Part shown: piece after piece, positions 6,498-13,850 of the stretch
Position numbering within the stretch: the first letter of the stretch is position 1
How the letters are laid out: each line of letters begins with the position of its first letter
Translations under genes and position numbers: made by a program
Notes under the pieces: generated by a model
Told to the model about the DNA's origin: nothing
Databases searched by the model: none
The model's input: the letters and a program-made list of their open reading frames with translations, nothing else
Assembly: GCA_034437755.1 (NCBI GenBank)
Contig: DAOTTV010000015.1
Coordinates: 1-16,139, forward strand
Source of the DNA: JAUZRW01 sp034437755
Lineage (GTDB): Bacteria > Chloroflexota > Anaerolineae > Aggregatilineales > Phototrophicaceae
DNA length: 16,139 nucleotides
Direction of reading: 5' to 3'

Positions 6498-7469
6498 TTA
6501 GCTGGCTGTCGGGAAGAAGCTATACGCGATGAACGCCACGTAAATCCCCAGAAATAACGCGGATTCGGCGCGGGAGAGTTCTCGATTGCGCGCAAAAGGA
6601 ATCAGCATAAACGTGAAGCCCAGCATAACCATGTATTCAATAATGGATAGATCGGTCGTGCCGACGTTGATGGGTGTGATAGCCGATGTTGCCCCTAGTA
6701 CGAGTAAGAGATTCGCCACGTTCGAGCCGATGACGTTGCCAATGGCAATATCAGTCTCGCCTTTCATCGCGGCGGTGAGCGATGTCGCTAGCTCAGGCAG
6801 AGATGTGCCGAAGGCGACGACTGTCACGCCGACCACTAGCTCGCTCACGCCGACAGCGAGCGCGATATTGCTCGCCCCTGCGACCATCGAGTTACCGCCG
6901 ATCACCAGCAGAACCACGCCAACCAAAATGCGCCCGACTTCGAGTGGGATATTGATTTGAGTGTGATCAACATCTTCTTCGGGCATCTCGACGTCGACCG
7001 CTTCTTCAGTCTTTTGTGGGTTACGCGCCAGTTGCAAGAACAGATAATTGAACACGCCGAAGCCAAAGAGCAGCATGAAGCCATCAATACGACTGATATT
7101 GCCGTCGAGGATCATGATTGTCGCATAGAGCGTGATGACGACTAGAATCGGAATCTCGCGCTTGACGAGTGTCTCTTGCACAGTGAGCGCGCGCAAAGCA
7201 CCGGTGAAGCCGAGGATCAAACCGATGTTGGCAATGTTCGAGCCGATGACGTTGCCCAGCGCGATGCCGGGACGATCCTGAAAAGCGGCGATGATACTCA
7301 CGAATAATTCAGGGGCGGATGTGCCGATGGCGACGATTGTCAAGCCGATGATGAGTGGCGAGATTTTGAGCGCGAGCGCCACCCGCGATGATCCTTTAAC
7401 CAAAAACTCACCACCGAAGTATAAACCAACTAACCCGAAGATGAGATAAGCGAAGTTGAGTAAAAACAT
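6498..7469 (-). CDS. Calcium/sodium antiporter, CaxA/YrbG family
   Basis: A 323-residue inner-membrane cation/Ca2+ exchanger (CaCA superfamily). Two homologous halves each show the alpha-repeat signatures: GTSAPE (49-54) with GNVIGSNIAN (72-81), and GTSLPE (221-226) with GNVIGSNVAN (244-253). These residues form the ion-binding centre in this family. About ten hydrophobic segments are visible. An acidic cytoplasmic loop (about 155-172, EEAVDVEMPEEDVDH) joins the two halves, which is usual for YrbG-type proteins. Length and motif spacing are normal, so the protein looks intact. It probably expels Ca2+ in exchange for Na+ or H+. The ATG start is unambiguous although the ribosome binding site (AGGGGA, about 13 nt away) is weak. 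The gene is divergent from the orphan DHp-like gene, with 339 bp between. Confidence 0.95.
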   Translation of the reverse strand: MFLLNFAYLIFGLVGLYFGGEFLVKGSSRVALALKISPLIIGLTIVAIGTSAPELFVSIIAAFQDRPGIALGNVIGSNIANIGLILGFTGALRALTVQETLVKREIPILVVITLYATIMILDGNISRIDGFMLLFGFGVFNYLFLQLARNPQKTEEAVDVEMPEEDVDHTQINIPLEVGRILVGVVLLVIGGNSMVAGASNIALAVGVSELVVGVTVVAFGTSLPELATSLTAAMKGETDIAIGNVIGSNVANLLLVLGATSAITPINVGTTDLSIIEYMVMLGFTFMLIPFARNRELSRAESALFLGIYVAFIAYSFFPTAS

Positions 7470-7808
7470 GCAGGTTTCTAGTCCCCTGATTTATGATGAA
7501 TATGGACGATAACACACACTAGGGCGATTATCTCATCACCCCGTTTGACCAACTATACTTAAAAGCGACACAATCGTGCCAGTCTACAACCGAACATTAT
7601 GAATGATAGGCACAGCTTCGCAAATCCCCAAATATTAGGGGGAACATCGCGCCGGATCGCGTTGTAAATCCTCTATAAAGTATAATTTAACGCTTCTTCA
7701 ACCGAAACATTATTCAACACTCATTGTTATAACAAGATTGTTATATTACAATATCTAAAGCGTAACGGGGCACGATGCACATCTATCAGGGAATGTAGAG
7801 ACGACTTT
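7470..7808. promoter_or_regulatory. Divergent 339-bp intergenic region with tandem palindromes
   Basis: No gene is visible here. The right half is AT-rich and contains TATAAT at 7681-7686 without a convincing -35. TTGTTATAACAA (7724-7735) is a perfect 12-bp palindrome. Beside it, ATTGTTATATTACAAT (7737-7752) is a near-palindrome. Together they form a 14-bp-period direct repeat of ATTGTTATA. These look like a double operator for a dimeric regulator, 57 nt before the DHp-like start. The left part (7470-7620) shows nothing definite. Confidence 0.45.
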
Positions 7809-8258
7809 ATGAACACTGTCGAATATGGGACATATGTCATTGATCTCACTGCCGCAATGCTTGAACACAAGCAACGGTTAAACGACATGCAAATTGATCA
7901 GATCGAGACCATCCATCGGCGGGCGGTGCAATTCGTCACGGAGTTTTTGCAACATGAGAACGCGCCCCTCGACGACTTGTTGAGTTATCTCAACCATGAT
8001 GCGATGAGTCCGATCACGATTGTCATCGGCTTCAGCGAGATGCTTTTGATGGAAGCCGCGGGCCCGATGCCTAAGCCTTTTATGGAAGCAATGGACGAAA
8101 TCCGCGATTGTGGTTATAACATCCGCGATGATATTTACGAGATACAGGAAGAATTGCTGGCCTTCATGGAGAGCATCGGCATGACGCACAAGAGCCGCTC
8201 CGAACGTGCCGATACCGACTCGGCTCAAGATACGTCACAACATCCGCAATCGGCTTAA
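7809..8258 (+). CDS. Orphan histidine-kinase dimerisation (HisKA/DHp)-like protein
   Basis: A 149-residue soluble, mostly helical protein. Residues 56-118 follow the HisKA/DHp pattern: 'LLSYLNHDAMSPITIVIGFSEMLLME' corresponds to the kinase H-box (HD/E-L-R-x-P-L-T), with His63 in the phosphoacceptor place and Pro68 conserved. It is followed by 'AGPMPKPFMEAMDEIRDCGYNIRDDIYEI', the second DHp helix. Residues 1-55 form an amphipathic, possibly coiled-coil lead-in. The protein ends about 30 residues after the second helix, so no HATPase catalytic domain exists and no partner kinase is adjacent. It could be a phosphotransfer relay, a dimerisation decoy for a kinase, or a degenerate remnant with a new role. 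The ATG start has a poor ribosome binding site. The stop overlaps that of the DM13 gene tail-to-tail. Confidence 0.82.
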   Translation: MNTVEYGTYVIDLTAAMLEHKQRLNDMQIDQIETIHRRAVQFVTEFLQHENAPLDDLLSYLNHDAMSPITIVIGFSEMLLMEAAGPMPKPFMEAMDEIRDCGYNIRDDIYEIQEELLAFMESIGMTHKSRSERADTDSAQDTSQHPQSA

Positions 8259-8923
8259 CGCAGAGCCGCCATCCCTAACACGCCATCATATTCAACCGAA
8301 TATAGCGCGACGACTGGATAACGCGAGAAATCGACGCTGGCAGGCACTTGGAGGGTCTGCGCGCCGTAATTGCCGTTGAGCGTGCCCACGTCGATGAAAT
8401 CGACTCCCACACCGTTGCTATCCGTTGGATCCGGATTGCGCGTGAAGACCACATGCACATCTGGCGCACGACTGCTGAAGAAGTCGCCTTCGAGGCGTAA
8501 CAGGCGCGAACCGGTCGAATCTTGATAAATGGTCAGGTCACCGCGCGCTTGCCGGATGCGATCAACCCCGCTGAACGTGCCTTCGGCGACGACCTGTGCG
8601 TCTGCCGGCGGCTCGAAGGGCGCGTTATTCTGTGGTGATTCGGCATCCTGCGTGAGCAGATTCGCCCGCGCCAGCGCGACCGCCCATTGGGGACGCGCGT
8701 CGATATCGGCATCTTCGTCGCCTTCGTAGAGGGTATAATACGCGTCTTTGATGTCATTGGGCAGAGCCGCAAATTGCACCCGCGCATCCATCTCTAAGCC
8801 GGGCAAGCCCTCGGCGGCAGGGGATTGTGGGTTGAGGCGTGTCCACCACTCCGGCACTGTCCACGCCGCGAACGCCAGCAAGCCCACCGCCAGAATCAAT
8901 AATGCACGAAATCGTATATCCAT
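8255..8923 (-). CDS. Membrane-anchored DM13-domain protein
   Basis: A 222-residue protein. Residues 6-24 form an N-terminal hydrophobic segment (uncleaved anchor or signal peptide). A region of about 85 residues rich in Ala, Asp and Pro follows. The DM13 domain covers 111-221: 'VAEGTFSGVDRIRQARGDLTIYQD', 'LLRLEGDFFSSRAPDVHVVFTRNP', 'IDVGTLNGNYGAQTLQVP' and 'YPVVALYSVEYDGVLGMAAL'. DM13 domains are beta-sandwiches proposed to take part in extracytoplasmic redox or electron transfer. The final strand usually carries a conserved cysteine (VVIYC-like); here the position appears to be Ser (ALYSVEY), so a cysteine-based redox role looks lost. The ATG start lies after a GGGGTGAT stretch. The last four bases overlap the convergent DHp-like gene. 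Confidence 0.85.
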   Translation of the reverse strand: MDIRFRALLILAVGLLAFAAWTVPEWWTRLNPQSPAAEGLPGLEMDARVQFAALPNDIKDAYYTLYEGDEDADIDARPQWAVALARANLLTQDAESPQNNAPFEPPADAQVVAEGTFSGVDRIRQARGDLTIYQDSTGSRLLRLEGDFFSSRAPDVHVVFTRNPDPTDSNGVGVDFIDVGTLNGNYGAQTLQVPASVDFSRYPVVALYSVEYDGVLGMAALR

Positions 8924-9046
8924 CGCTCGTCTATCACCCCATACGGATCGCTCAGTTGTCGTTTCAATGGCTTACTGTACTGCTGTTCATGGGCACATGC
9001 AACGGAGAGTCCGATCGGGTCAGCCTCTCCATTGTTGGGTGCGGGG

Positions 9047-10420
9047 TTAAGTGATGGTCGGCATCTGCTGTAAAAAGTGAATCATGGTCTGGATACCTTT
9101 GTGAAACATCTCAATGCGGTAGTGTTCGTTAGGGCCGTGCAAGCCATCAGTATCCAGCCCGAAGCCCATCATAATCACCGGTAAGTTCAGCGTATTCTGG
9201 AAGTCGCTGACGATCGGGATACTACCGCCCTCGCGTTTGAAGATCGGCTGTGCGCCCCAGCCCTCTTCATAGGCGACAATCGCCGCCTGCATCGCGGGGG
9301 TATCGGTGTTGATGAGCGCCGCTTCTTTGCCTTTACCCAGCGCCGTGATCTCGACGTTGACGGTCGGCGGTTTGATCTTGTTGATATAGCGCTGAATTTT
9401 TTCCATGATGTCTTGCGGGTCTTGGTCAGCGACGAGGCGACAGGAAATCTTCGCCCATGCCTTGTGTGGGATGATCGCCTTTAGCCCTTTGCCGTAATAG
9501 CCGCCTGCCATACCGTTGACTTCCAGTGTGGGGCGTGCGCCGATGCGCTCGCGTAGGCTATAATCATCCTCACCCCATGGCACGGGCGAGCCGGTGTCCT
9601 CTGACCAGGCGACATTATCCCATGGCAGGGCGGCGATCTCCTCGCGGTCGGCATCGCTGAGGGGGCGCACATCGTCGTAAAAGCCCGGCACGGCGACTGC
9701 GCCTTCGTCATTGTGGAACTTGGCGATGAATTCAGCCAGTGCTTGTAAGGGGTTGTGGACAGACCCGCCGTACATGCCGCTATGCAAATCTTGTCCGGGG
9801 CCTGTGACCGTTAGCTCGAAGGCGAGCACACCGCGCAACGCATTGATAATCACCGGTTGCTCGATGTCGGACATGCTGGTATCACTGATGACGCAGACAT
9901 CCGCCGCGAGCTTCGCGCCCTGTTCGGCAACGAAGGCGGTGATCGCTTGTGACCCAGATTCTTCCTCGCCCTCGATGATGAATTTGACGTTCACCGGTAA
10001 CGCGTCATCCGACCGAAGCAGGGCTTCGACCGCTTTCACATGGATGAACATCTGCCCTTTGTCGTCCGTCGCGCCGCGTGCATAGAGTTTGCCGTCTTTT
10101 TCGACGGGATCGAAGGGGTCGCTATCCCACCCATCTTCAATCACAGCGGGCTGTACGTCATAATGCCCATAGAAAAGGACGGTTTTCGCATCTTCGCTGA
10201 CGATATGCTCGGCGTAAACGAGTGGGTGTCGCCCGTCAGTTTCGATTACTTCCACCGTCAGACCGATCTCGCGCATGTGGTCGGCGAGCCACGTCGCCGC
10301 GCGCTGAACGTCATCGGCGTAACTGGCATCCGTGCTGACGCTGGGGATTTTCAAAAAATCGATCAATTCTTGTTTAAACTGATCGGCATGTTGCTCGGCA
10401 TAAGTCAATGCAAGTGTCAT
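9047..10420 (-). CDS. M20 family dipeptidase (metallopeptidase), paralog 1
   Basis: A 457-residue cytoplasmic zinc peptidase of the M20/M25/M40 group. The frame is open to 10465, but AAGGGAG lies 7 nt before the ATG at 10420, so MTLALTYAEQ is the start. Di-zinc site residues are visible: His86 in YGHYDVQP, bridging Asp119 in GATDDKG, the Glu cluster 152-154 in EGEEESGS (catalytic Glu and a ligand), Asp181 in VISDTS and His428 in LHGPNEH. The central lid or dimerisation domain contains DLHSG and 'HKAWAKISCRLV'. The overall length and 'GGSIPI' near the end match dipeptidase-type M20 enzymes that release amino acids from dipeptides. It follows a paralog on the same strand, but a terminator between them suggests separate expression. 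All active-site residues are present. Confidence 0.95.
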   Translation of the reverse strand: MTLALTYAEQHADQFKQELIDFLKIPSVSTDASYADDVQRAATWLADHMREIGLTVEVIETDGRHPLVYAEHIVSEDAKTVLFYGHYDVQPAVIEDGWDSDPFDPVEKDGKLYARGATDDKGQMFIHVKAVEALLRSDDALPVNVKFIIEGEEESGSQAITAFVAEQGAKLAADVCVISDTSMSDIEQPVIINALRGVLAFELTVTGPGQDLHSGMYGGSVHNPLQALAEFIAKFHNDEGAVAVPGFYDDVRPLSDADREEIAALPWDNVAWSEDTGSPVPWGEDDYSLRERIGARPTLEVNGMAGGYYGKGLKAIIPHKAWAKISCRLVADQDPQDIMEKIQRYINKIKPPTVNVEITALGKGKEAALINTDTPAMQAAIVAYEEGWGAQPIFKREGGSIPIVSDFQNTLNLPVIMMGFGLDTDGLHGPNEHYRIEMFHKGIQTMIHFLQQMPTIT

Positions 10421-10433
10421 GTCATCTCCCTTG

Positions 10434-10471
10434 AAAAATGAAAAATGCGGGGTCGGGTATCGCACCCGACC
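10434..10471 (-). terminator. Intrinsic terminator between the two M20 peptidase genes
   Basis: GGTCGGGT (10451-10458) and ACCCGACC (10464-10471) form a perfect 8-bp stem with a 5-nt loop. On the minus strand the hairpin is followed, after 5 nt, by two T5 runs (plus-strand A runs 10434-10445). It lies 48 nt past the stop of the upstream paralog and just before the ribosome binding site of the downstream one. Confidence 0.75.
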
Positions 10472-10518
10472 GTTCGTATTCTATCACTCACTAGCACATA
10501 GCGTGAGGCAGATGCGCC

Positions 10519-11898
10519 TCATGCCTGTGTCTCGCCCATCTCGCGCAAGAAGTGAATCATCGTATTGACCCCGTTGTAGAGCATATCGAGATAGATATTC
10601 TCGTTGGGGCCGTGGGCACGCCCCCCCTTATAACTGAAGCCCATCAGCACCACTTCTGGCGTGATCTTCAGCATCTCGTAGGTGATAGGCACACTGCCGC
10701 CGGCTCGTTCCCACACGGGTTTTACGCCCCAGCCCTGTTCATAAGCACGATAGGCGGCTTGCATCGTTATCCTTTTGCGGTCGAGGACGGCGGCGGGTGC
10801 GTAGGCATCTTCATTACGAAACTCGATGCCGACACTCGGCGGGGCAAGTGCCTGAATGTGATCTTTAACGTGCTGGATGATCTGGCGCGGGTCTTGGTCG
10901 GGTACGAGACGGCAACTGATCTTCGCCATTGCGTGGGCGGGCAACACAGTCTTAAAGCCATCGCCATAGTAACCGCCAGCAATGCCGTTGATTTCCAGCG
11001 TGGGGCGCGCACCGATGCGCTCATGCAGGTTGTAATCGGCTTCGCCCCAGCGTTGGGCGGCGTTGGCGACTTCGTCCCATTCTTCATTAATGGACGGTTC
11101 GCTCTCGGCGAGGACAGCGTGTTCTTCGTCGGTGATGGTTGCCACATCGTCGTAAAAGTGCGGGACGGTGACCGTGCCGTTGGCATCATGTAATTGGGCG
11201 ATGATCTCGGCGAGGGCTTGCGCTGGATTGTGAACGGTGCCGCCCCAATGCCCGCTGTGTAAATCGGTCTGGGGCCCGTAGACGTGCAACTCCATTGTGA
11301 TAATGCCCCGCAAGCCATAGATTAAGGCGGGTTGTTTGGGCCCACGGATGACCCCATCTGAGATGACGGCGACATCGGCTTGTAGTTTGTCGATGTGCTG
11401 GGCGACGATCGCGTTAATCGTCCTGCCGCCGGATTCTTCTTCGCCTTCAAACACCAGTTTGATATTCACTTGACATTCACCAGATGCGATCAGGGCTTCG
11501 ACCGCCGCCATCTGCGCGATGACGTGAACTTTACTATCCGTTGCGCCCCGTGCGAAGATTTGCCCGTCTTTTTCGACCGGCTCGAAAGGCTCGCTATCCC
11601 AGCCATCGGCGACGACAGCCGGTTGCACGTCATAATGACAGTAGATCAGCACGGTGCGCGCAGATGCGCCAGCCCCGTCCCACGTCCCTAGCACGACGGG
11701 ATGATTGCCCTCATCCATCTCGATTAACTCGGCTGTTAGCCCGATGGCGCGCATTTTAGCCGCAATCCATTCGGCGGCGCGGCGCACGTCGGCTTTGTAG
11801 GCCATATCGGTGCTGATGCTTGGAATCCGGAGCAGATCGAGAAAATCAGCTTTCGTCTGCTCGTGTTGCGCTCTGGCATAATCTTGTGCTTTGCTCAT
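10519..11898 (-). CDS. M20 family dipeptidase (metallopeptidase), paralog 2
   Basis: A 459-residue paralog of the neighbouring peptidase, with the same order of motifs: His88 in CHYDVQP, Asp121 in GATDSK, Glu153-155 in EGEEESGG, Asp181 in VISDG and His429 in HGPNEN. It is therefore probably an active cytoplasmic di-zinc dipeptidase. It differs at two otherwise conserved glycines: Cys87 precedes the zinc-binding His (Gly in the paralog), and Val124 replaces the Gly of 'TDDKG' (here TDSKV). The two proteins share the 'ERIGARPTLE(I/V)NG(I/M)AGGYYG' block almost exactly, as expected after an old tandem duplication. The ATG start has a GGAGG site 9 nt upstream. A U-tract terminator follows. The gene is divergent from the CBS protein, with only 67 bp between their starts. 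Confidence 0.95.
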   Translation of the reverse strand: MSKAQDYARAQHEQTKADFLDLLRIPSISTDMAYKADVRRAAEWIAAKMRAIGLTAELIEMDEGNHPVVLGTWDGAGASARTVLIYCHYDVQPAVVADGWDSEPFEPVEKDGQIFARGATDSKVHVIAQMAAVEALIASGECQVNIKLVFEGEEESGGRTINAIVAQHIDKLQADVAVISDGVIRGPKQPALIYGLRGIITMELHVYGPQTDLHSGHWGGTVHNPAQALAEIIAQLHDANGTVTVPHFYDDVATITDEEHAVLAESEPSINEEWDEVANAAQRWGEADYNLHERIGARPTLEINGIAGGYYGDGFKTVLPAHAMAKISCRLVPDQDPRQIIQHVKDHIQALAPPSVGIEFRNEDAYAPAAVLDRKRITMQAAYRAYEQGWGVKPVWERAGGSVPITYEMLKITPEVVLMGFSYKGGRAHGPNENIYLDMLYNGVNTMIHFLREMGETQA

Positions 11899-11965
11899 TA
11901 ATCAATCCTCCGCTATCATTAGAGTTGTTTATCCACATAAAAACACAATCTTAAGTGAGGGTCTC

Positions 11966-12712
11966 ATGTCGCTAACATCTGAACAACGCAAACTCATCGA
12001 CCGTTTTGAAGTTGCATTCAACAAGATACATCATCACATGCGCGAGTTAATCCGGAATGATACGGCATCCTTCAAGAACGCGCTGAACACAGTGCGTTAT
12101 CGTAAAGCCTGCTTTGTGCTTGATCGGCATTATGATGAACTGATACAATTCACCGAATTGCGTAACGTGCTGGTGCATCGCAAGGTCAAAGTGGGCAGTC
12201 ATATCACCGTGCCGACTGAAAAATCAGTGCGGTCGATCGAGAGCATCATGAGCAAGTCGCTCTATCCGGAGACTGTCGGGAAGATTTGCCGCCATGACGT
12301 GATCACGGTGCGTACCAACACATCGCTCTTCGACGTGATCGAACTGATCGACGAACACGAGGTTTCGCAGTTTCCAGTCTACACGACGGATGGCGCGTTC
12401 TACGATGTGCTCACCGAGAACGGTATCGTGATGTGGCTGGCGATTCATCTGAAGCCTGATCTGGACATCATCGACTTTTCCGATCACACCGTTCATACTG
12501 TCGACGAGGCGCTTGATGAACAGGAAGGCCGAGACCGCGAGAATCACGAGTTCGTCTCACGTCATATGCCGATGCCGGATGCCATCCATAAATTCTTTGA
12601 AGACCCTCTGTTAGAAGTGCTACTTATCACAGAAGATGGCAAAAAGACGCAATCGCTGATCGGCATCATGACGCGCCACGACCTGCAACAATTGGCACAG
12701 GAACACCTCTAA
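11966..12712 (+). CDS. CBS-domain pair protein with N-terminal HEPN-like region
   Basis: A 248-residue soluble protein. The start is placed at the ATG at 11966 (MSLTSEQRKL) after GAGG; the 25-residue longer reading frame would run back through the divergent promoter and into the neighbouring peptidase gene. Residues 1-95 are helical and end in 'ELRNVLVHRK', with Arg66-Asn67 and His71. This is the R-x4-H pattern of HEPN domains, several of which are RNases or nucleotide-interacting helices. Residues 96-165 (IMSKSL..., 'VITVRTNTSLFDVIELIDEHEVSQFPVYT') form CBS domain 1. Residues 166-248 ('VSRHMPMPDAIHKFFEDPLLEVLLIT', 'LIGIMTRHDLQQL') form CBS domain 2. CBS pairs bind adenine nucleotides and gate the attached domain. 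The stop overlaps that of the LLM oxidoreductase by 4 nt. Confidence 0.85.
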   Translation: MSLTSEQRKLIDRFEVAFNKIHHHMRELIRNDTASFKNALNTVRYRKACFVLDRHYDELIQFTELRNVLVHRKVKVGSHITVPTEKSVRSIESIMSKSLYPETVGKICRHDVITVRTNTSLFDVIELIDEHEVSQFPVYTTDGAFYDVLTENGIVMWLAIHLKPDLDIIDFSDHTVHTVDEALDEQEGRDRENHEFVSRHMPMPDAIHKFFEDPLLEVLLITEDGKKTQSLIGIMTRHDLQQLAQEHL

Positions 12713-13731
12713 GCCATCGCTTTGCTGGCATGTTCCCACACGGATTGTCGCGACTCGTCGCTTGGATCGAACGGGAAGTAATAGCCGACACGATCTAACA
12801 GCCCGTCGTACCGTTCGCGCACGGCATAGGGCAGGTCATCTGGTGGCGCGACGACGGCGATCGCGTGTAAGATTTCGTCGGGGACTTCGCGCCACATATC
12901 ATGCCATTTGCCCGCTTTGGTCATGGCGTTCATGCGGTCGCCAAAATCGCCCCAGCCGTGTTGCTCTAGCACTTTGCGATAGCTGGGTGTGCTGGCATAA
13001 AAACCAATTTGTGATTTGATCTCGATCGTGTTGCGCTGGATTTCTTCATCGTCGCGTCCAGTGACGACGAAGACCGCACAGGTCAGGTTGACATCGTCGA
13101 TACTGCGCTCGGTGCGCTGTGCGCCTTCTGCGATGGCTGGACGAATCACGTCGCGCAGGTATTTCGTCGTATGAAAAGGATGCACATGGAAACCGTCGGC
13201 GAGTTCGCCCCCGAGCCGGCATAAAGGCTTGCCCACGCCTGCTACGTAGACCGGAATAGCGGGATTGGTGATGGGCTGGGGGCGGAAGAAAGGCGGCAAC
13301 ACGCCGAAGTTGTAGTGATCGCCCCGATAGCGTAACCCGCTCTCATTCTGGAAGGCATCCCAGATCGCACGCAAAGATTGCACGTACTCGCGCAATTGCG
13401 AGACGGGCTTGCCATCCCACTGGGCGCTGAAGCGTTTGACGATGTGAACGGCGATTTGCGTCCCTAGCCCGAGGATGAAGCGTCCGTTCGATTGGCGGGC
13501 TAAATCCCACGCGACTTGCGCGGTCACCATCGGGCTACGCGGGAAGGCGACGGCAATGCCTGTCCCCAAATCGATGCGCTCGGTGCTGTGGGCGGCTAGC
13601 GGCAGAGGCAAGAAGGGATTGTGCTGGGCTTCGGCTGTCCACAAGCCATCGAAGCCCATATCTTCGACACGTTGGGCGAGATCTGGCATCTTGTTCAAAT
13701 CATCCGGGAAAATTGTCACATCAAATTTCAT
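12709..13731 (-). CDS. LLM-class (F420/FMN-type) oxidoreductase, TIGR03617-like
   Basis: A 340-residue TIM-barrel protein of the luciferase-like monooxygenase superfamily. Recognisable features are the opening 'MKFDVTIFPDDL', 'RVEDMGFDGLWTAEAQHNPFLPL' (helix 1 to strand 2), 'IDLGTGIAVAFPRSPMVTAQVAWDL', 'GRFILGLGTQIAVHIVKRF' and 'PVYVAGVGKPLCRLGGELADGFHVHPF'. The GTQ.x.HI.RRF-type motif is typical of the F420-dependent subgroup TIGR03617, but flavin use cannot be excluded. The substrate is unknown. The open frame extends 30 residues further to 13821. That extension covers an extended -10 promoter (13765-13773) and a spurious Cys pair, so translation is taken from 13731 even though the ribosome binding site (AAAGG, 13 nt away) is weak. 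It is convergent with, and overlaps by 4 nt, the CBS gene. Confidence 0.92.
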   Translation of the reverse strand: MKFDVTIFPDDLNKMPDLAQRVEDMGFDGLWTAEAQHNPFLPLPLAAHSTERIDLGTGIAVAFPRSPMVTAQVAWDLARQSNGRFILGLGTQIAVHIVKRFSAQWDGKPVSQLREYVQSLRAIWDAFQNESGLRYRGDHYNFGVLPPFFRPQPITNPAIPVYVAGVGKPLCRLGGELADGFHVHPFHTTKYLRDVIRPAIAEGAQRTERSIDDVNLTCAVFVVTGRDDEEIQRNTIEIKSQIGFYASTPSYRKVLEQHGWGDFGDRMNAMTKAGKWHDMWREVPDEILHAIAVVAPPDDLPYAVRERYDGLLDRVGYYFPFDPSDESRQSVWEHASKAMA

Positions 13732-13764
13732 TTTTTTTAAGAAACCTTTTCTATTGACCAACTG

Positions 13765-13816
13765 ATTATAACAAGTCTGGCAATCATTCGCCTCGCACCA
13801 ATCTTGATGATATAAT
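13765..13816. promoter_or_regulatory. Back-to-back extended -10 promoters
   Basis: On the minus strand TGTTATAAT (plus-strand 13765-13773) and on the plus strand TGATATAAT (13808-13816) are both perfect TGnTATAAT extended -10 boxes. They serve the LLM oxidoreductase and the GAF-PP2C gene, respectively. Neither has a good -35, as is usual for extended -10 promoters. The plus-strand box rules out the ATG at 13815 as the phosphatase start. Confidence 0.6.
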
Positions 13817-13850
13817 GCCAATCAAGTCGCTAGCGCAAACACAAGCAGAA

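Noticed and set aside
9004..9030. GGAGAG/CTCTCC stem after the M20 paralog 1 gene
   Set aside because: Only six base pairs with a 15-nt loop and no U-tract; too weak to call a terminator.
10421..10465. 15-residue longer N-terminus of M20 paralog 1
   Set aside because: It covers the ribosome binding site and part of the terminator of the preceding gene.
11891..11965. 25-residue longer N-terminus of the CBS protein
   Set aside because: It begins inside the divergent peptidase gene and runs through the shared promoter gap; the ATG at 11966 has its own ribosome binding site.
13732..13821. 30-residue N-terminal extension of the LLM oxidoreductase with a C-x6-C-x2-C pattern that looks like a metal-binding motif
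   Set aside because: The extension lies over an extended -10 promoter for the same gene, and the family starts at MKFD, so it is probably not translated.
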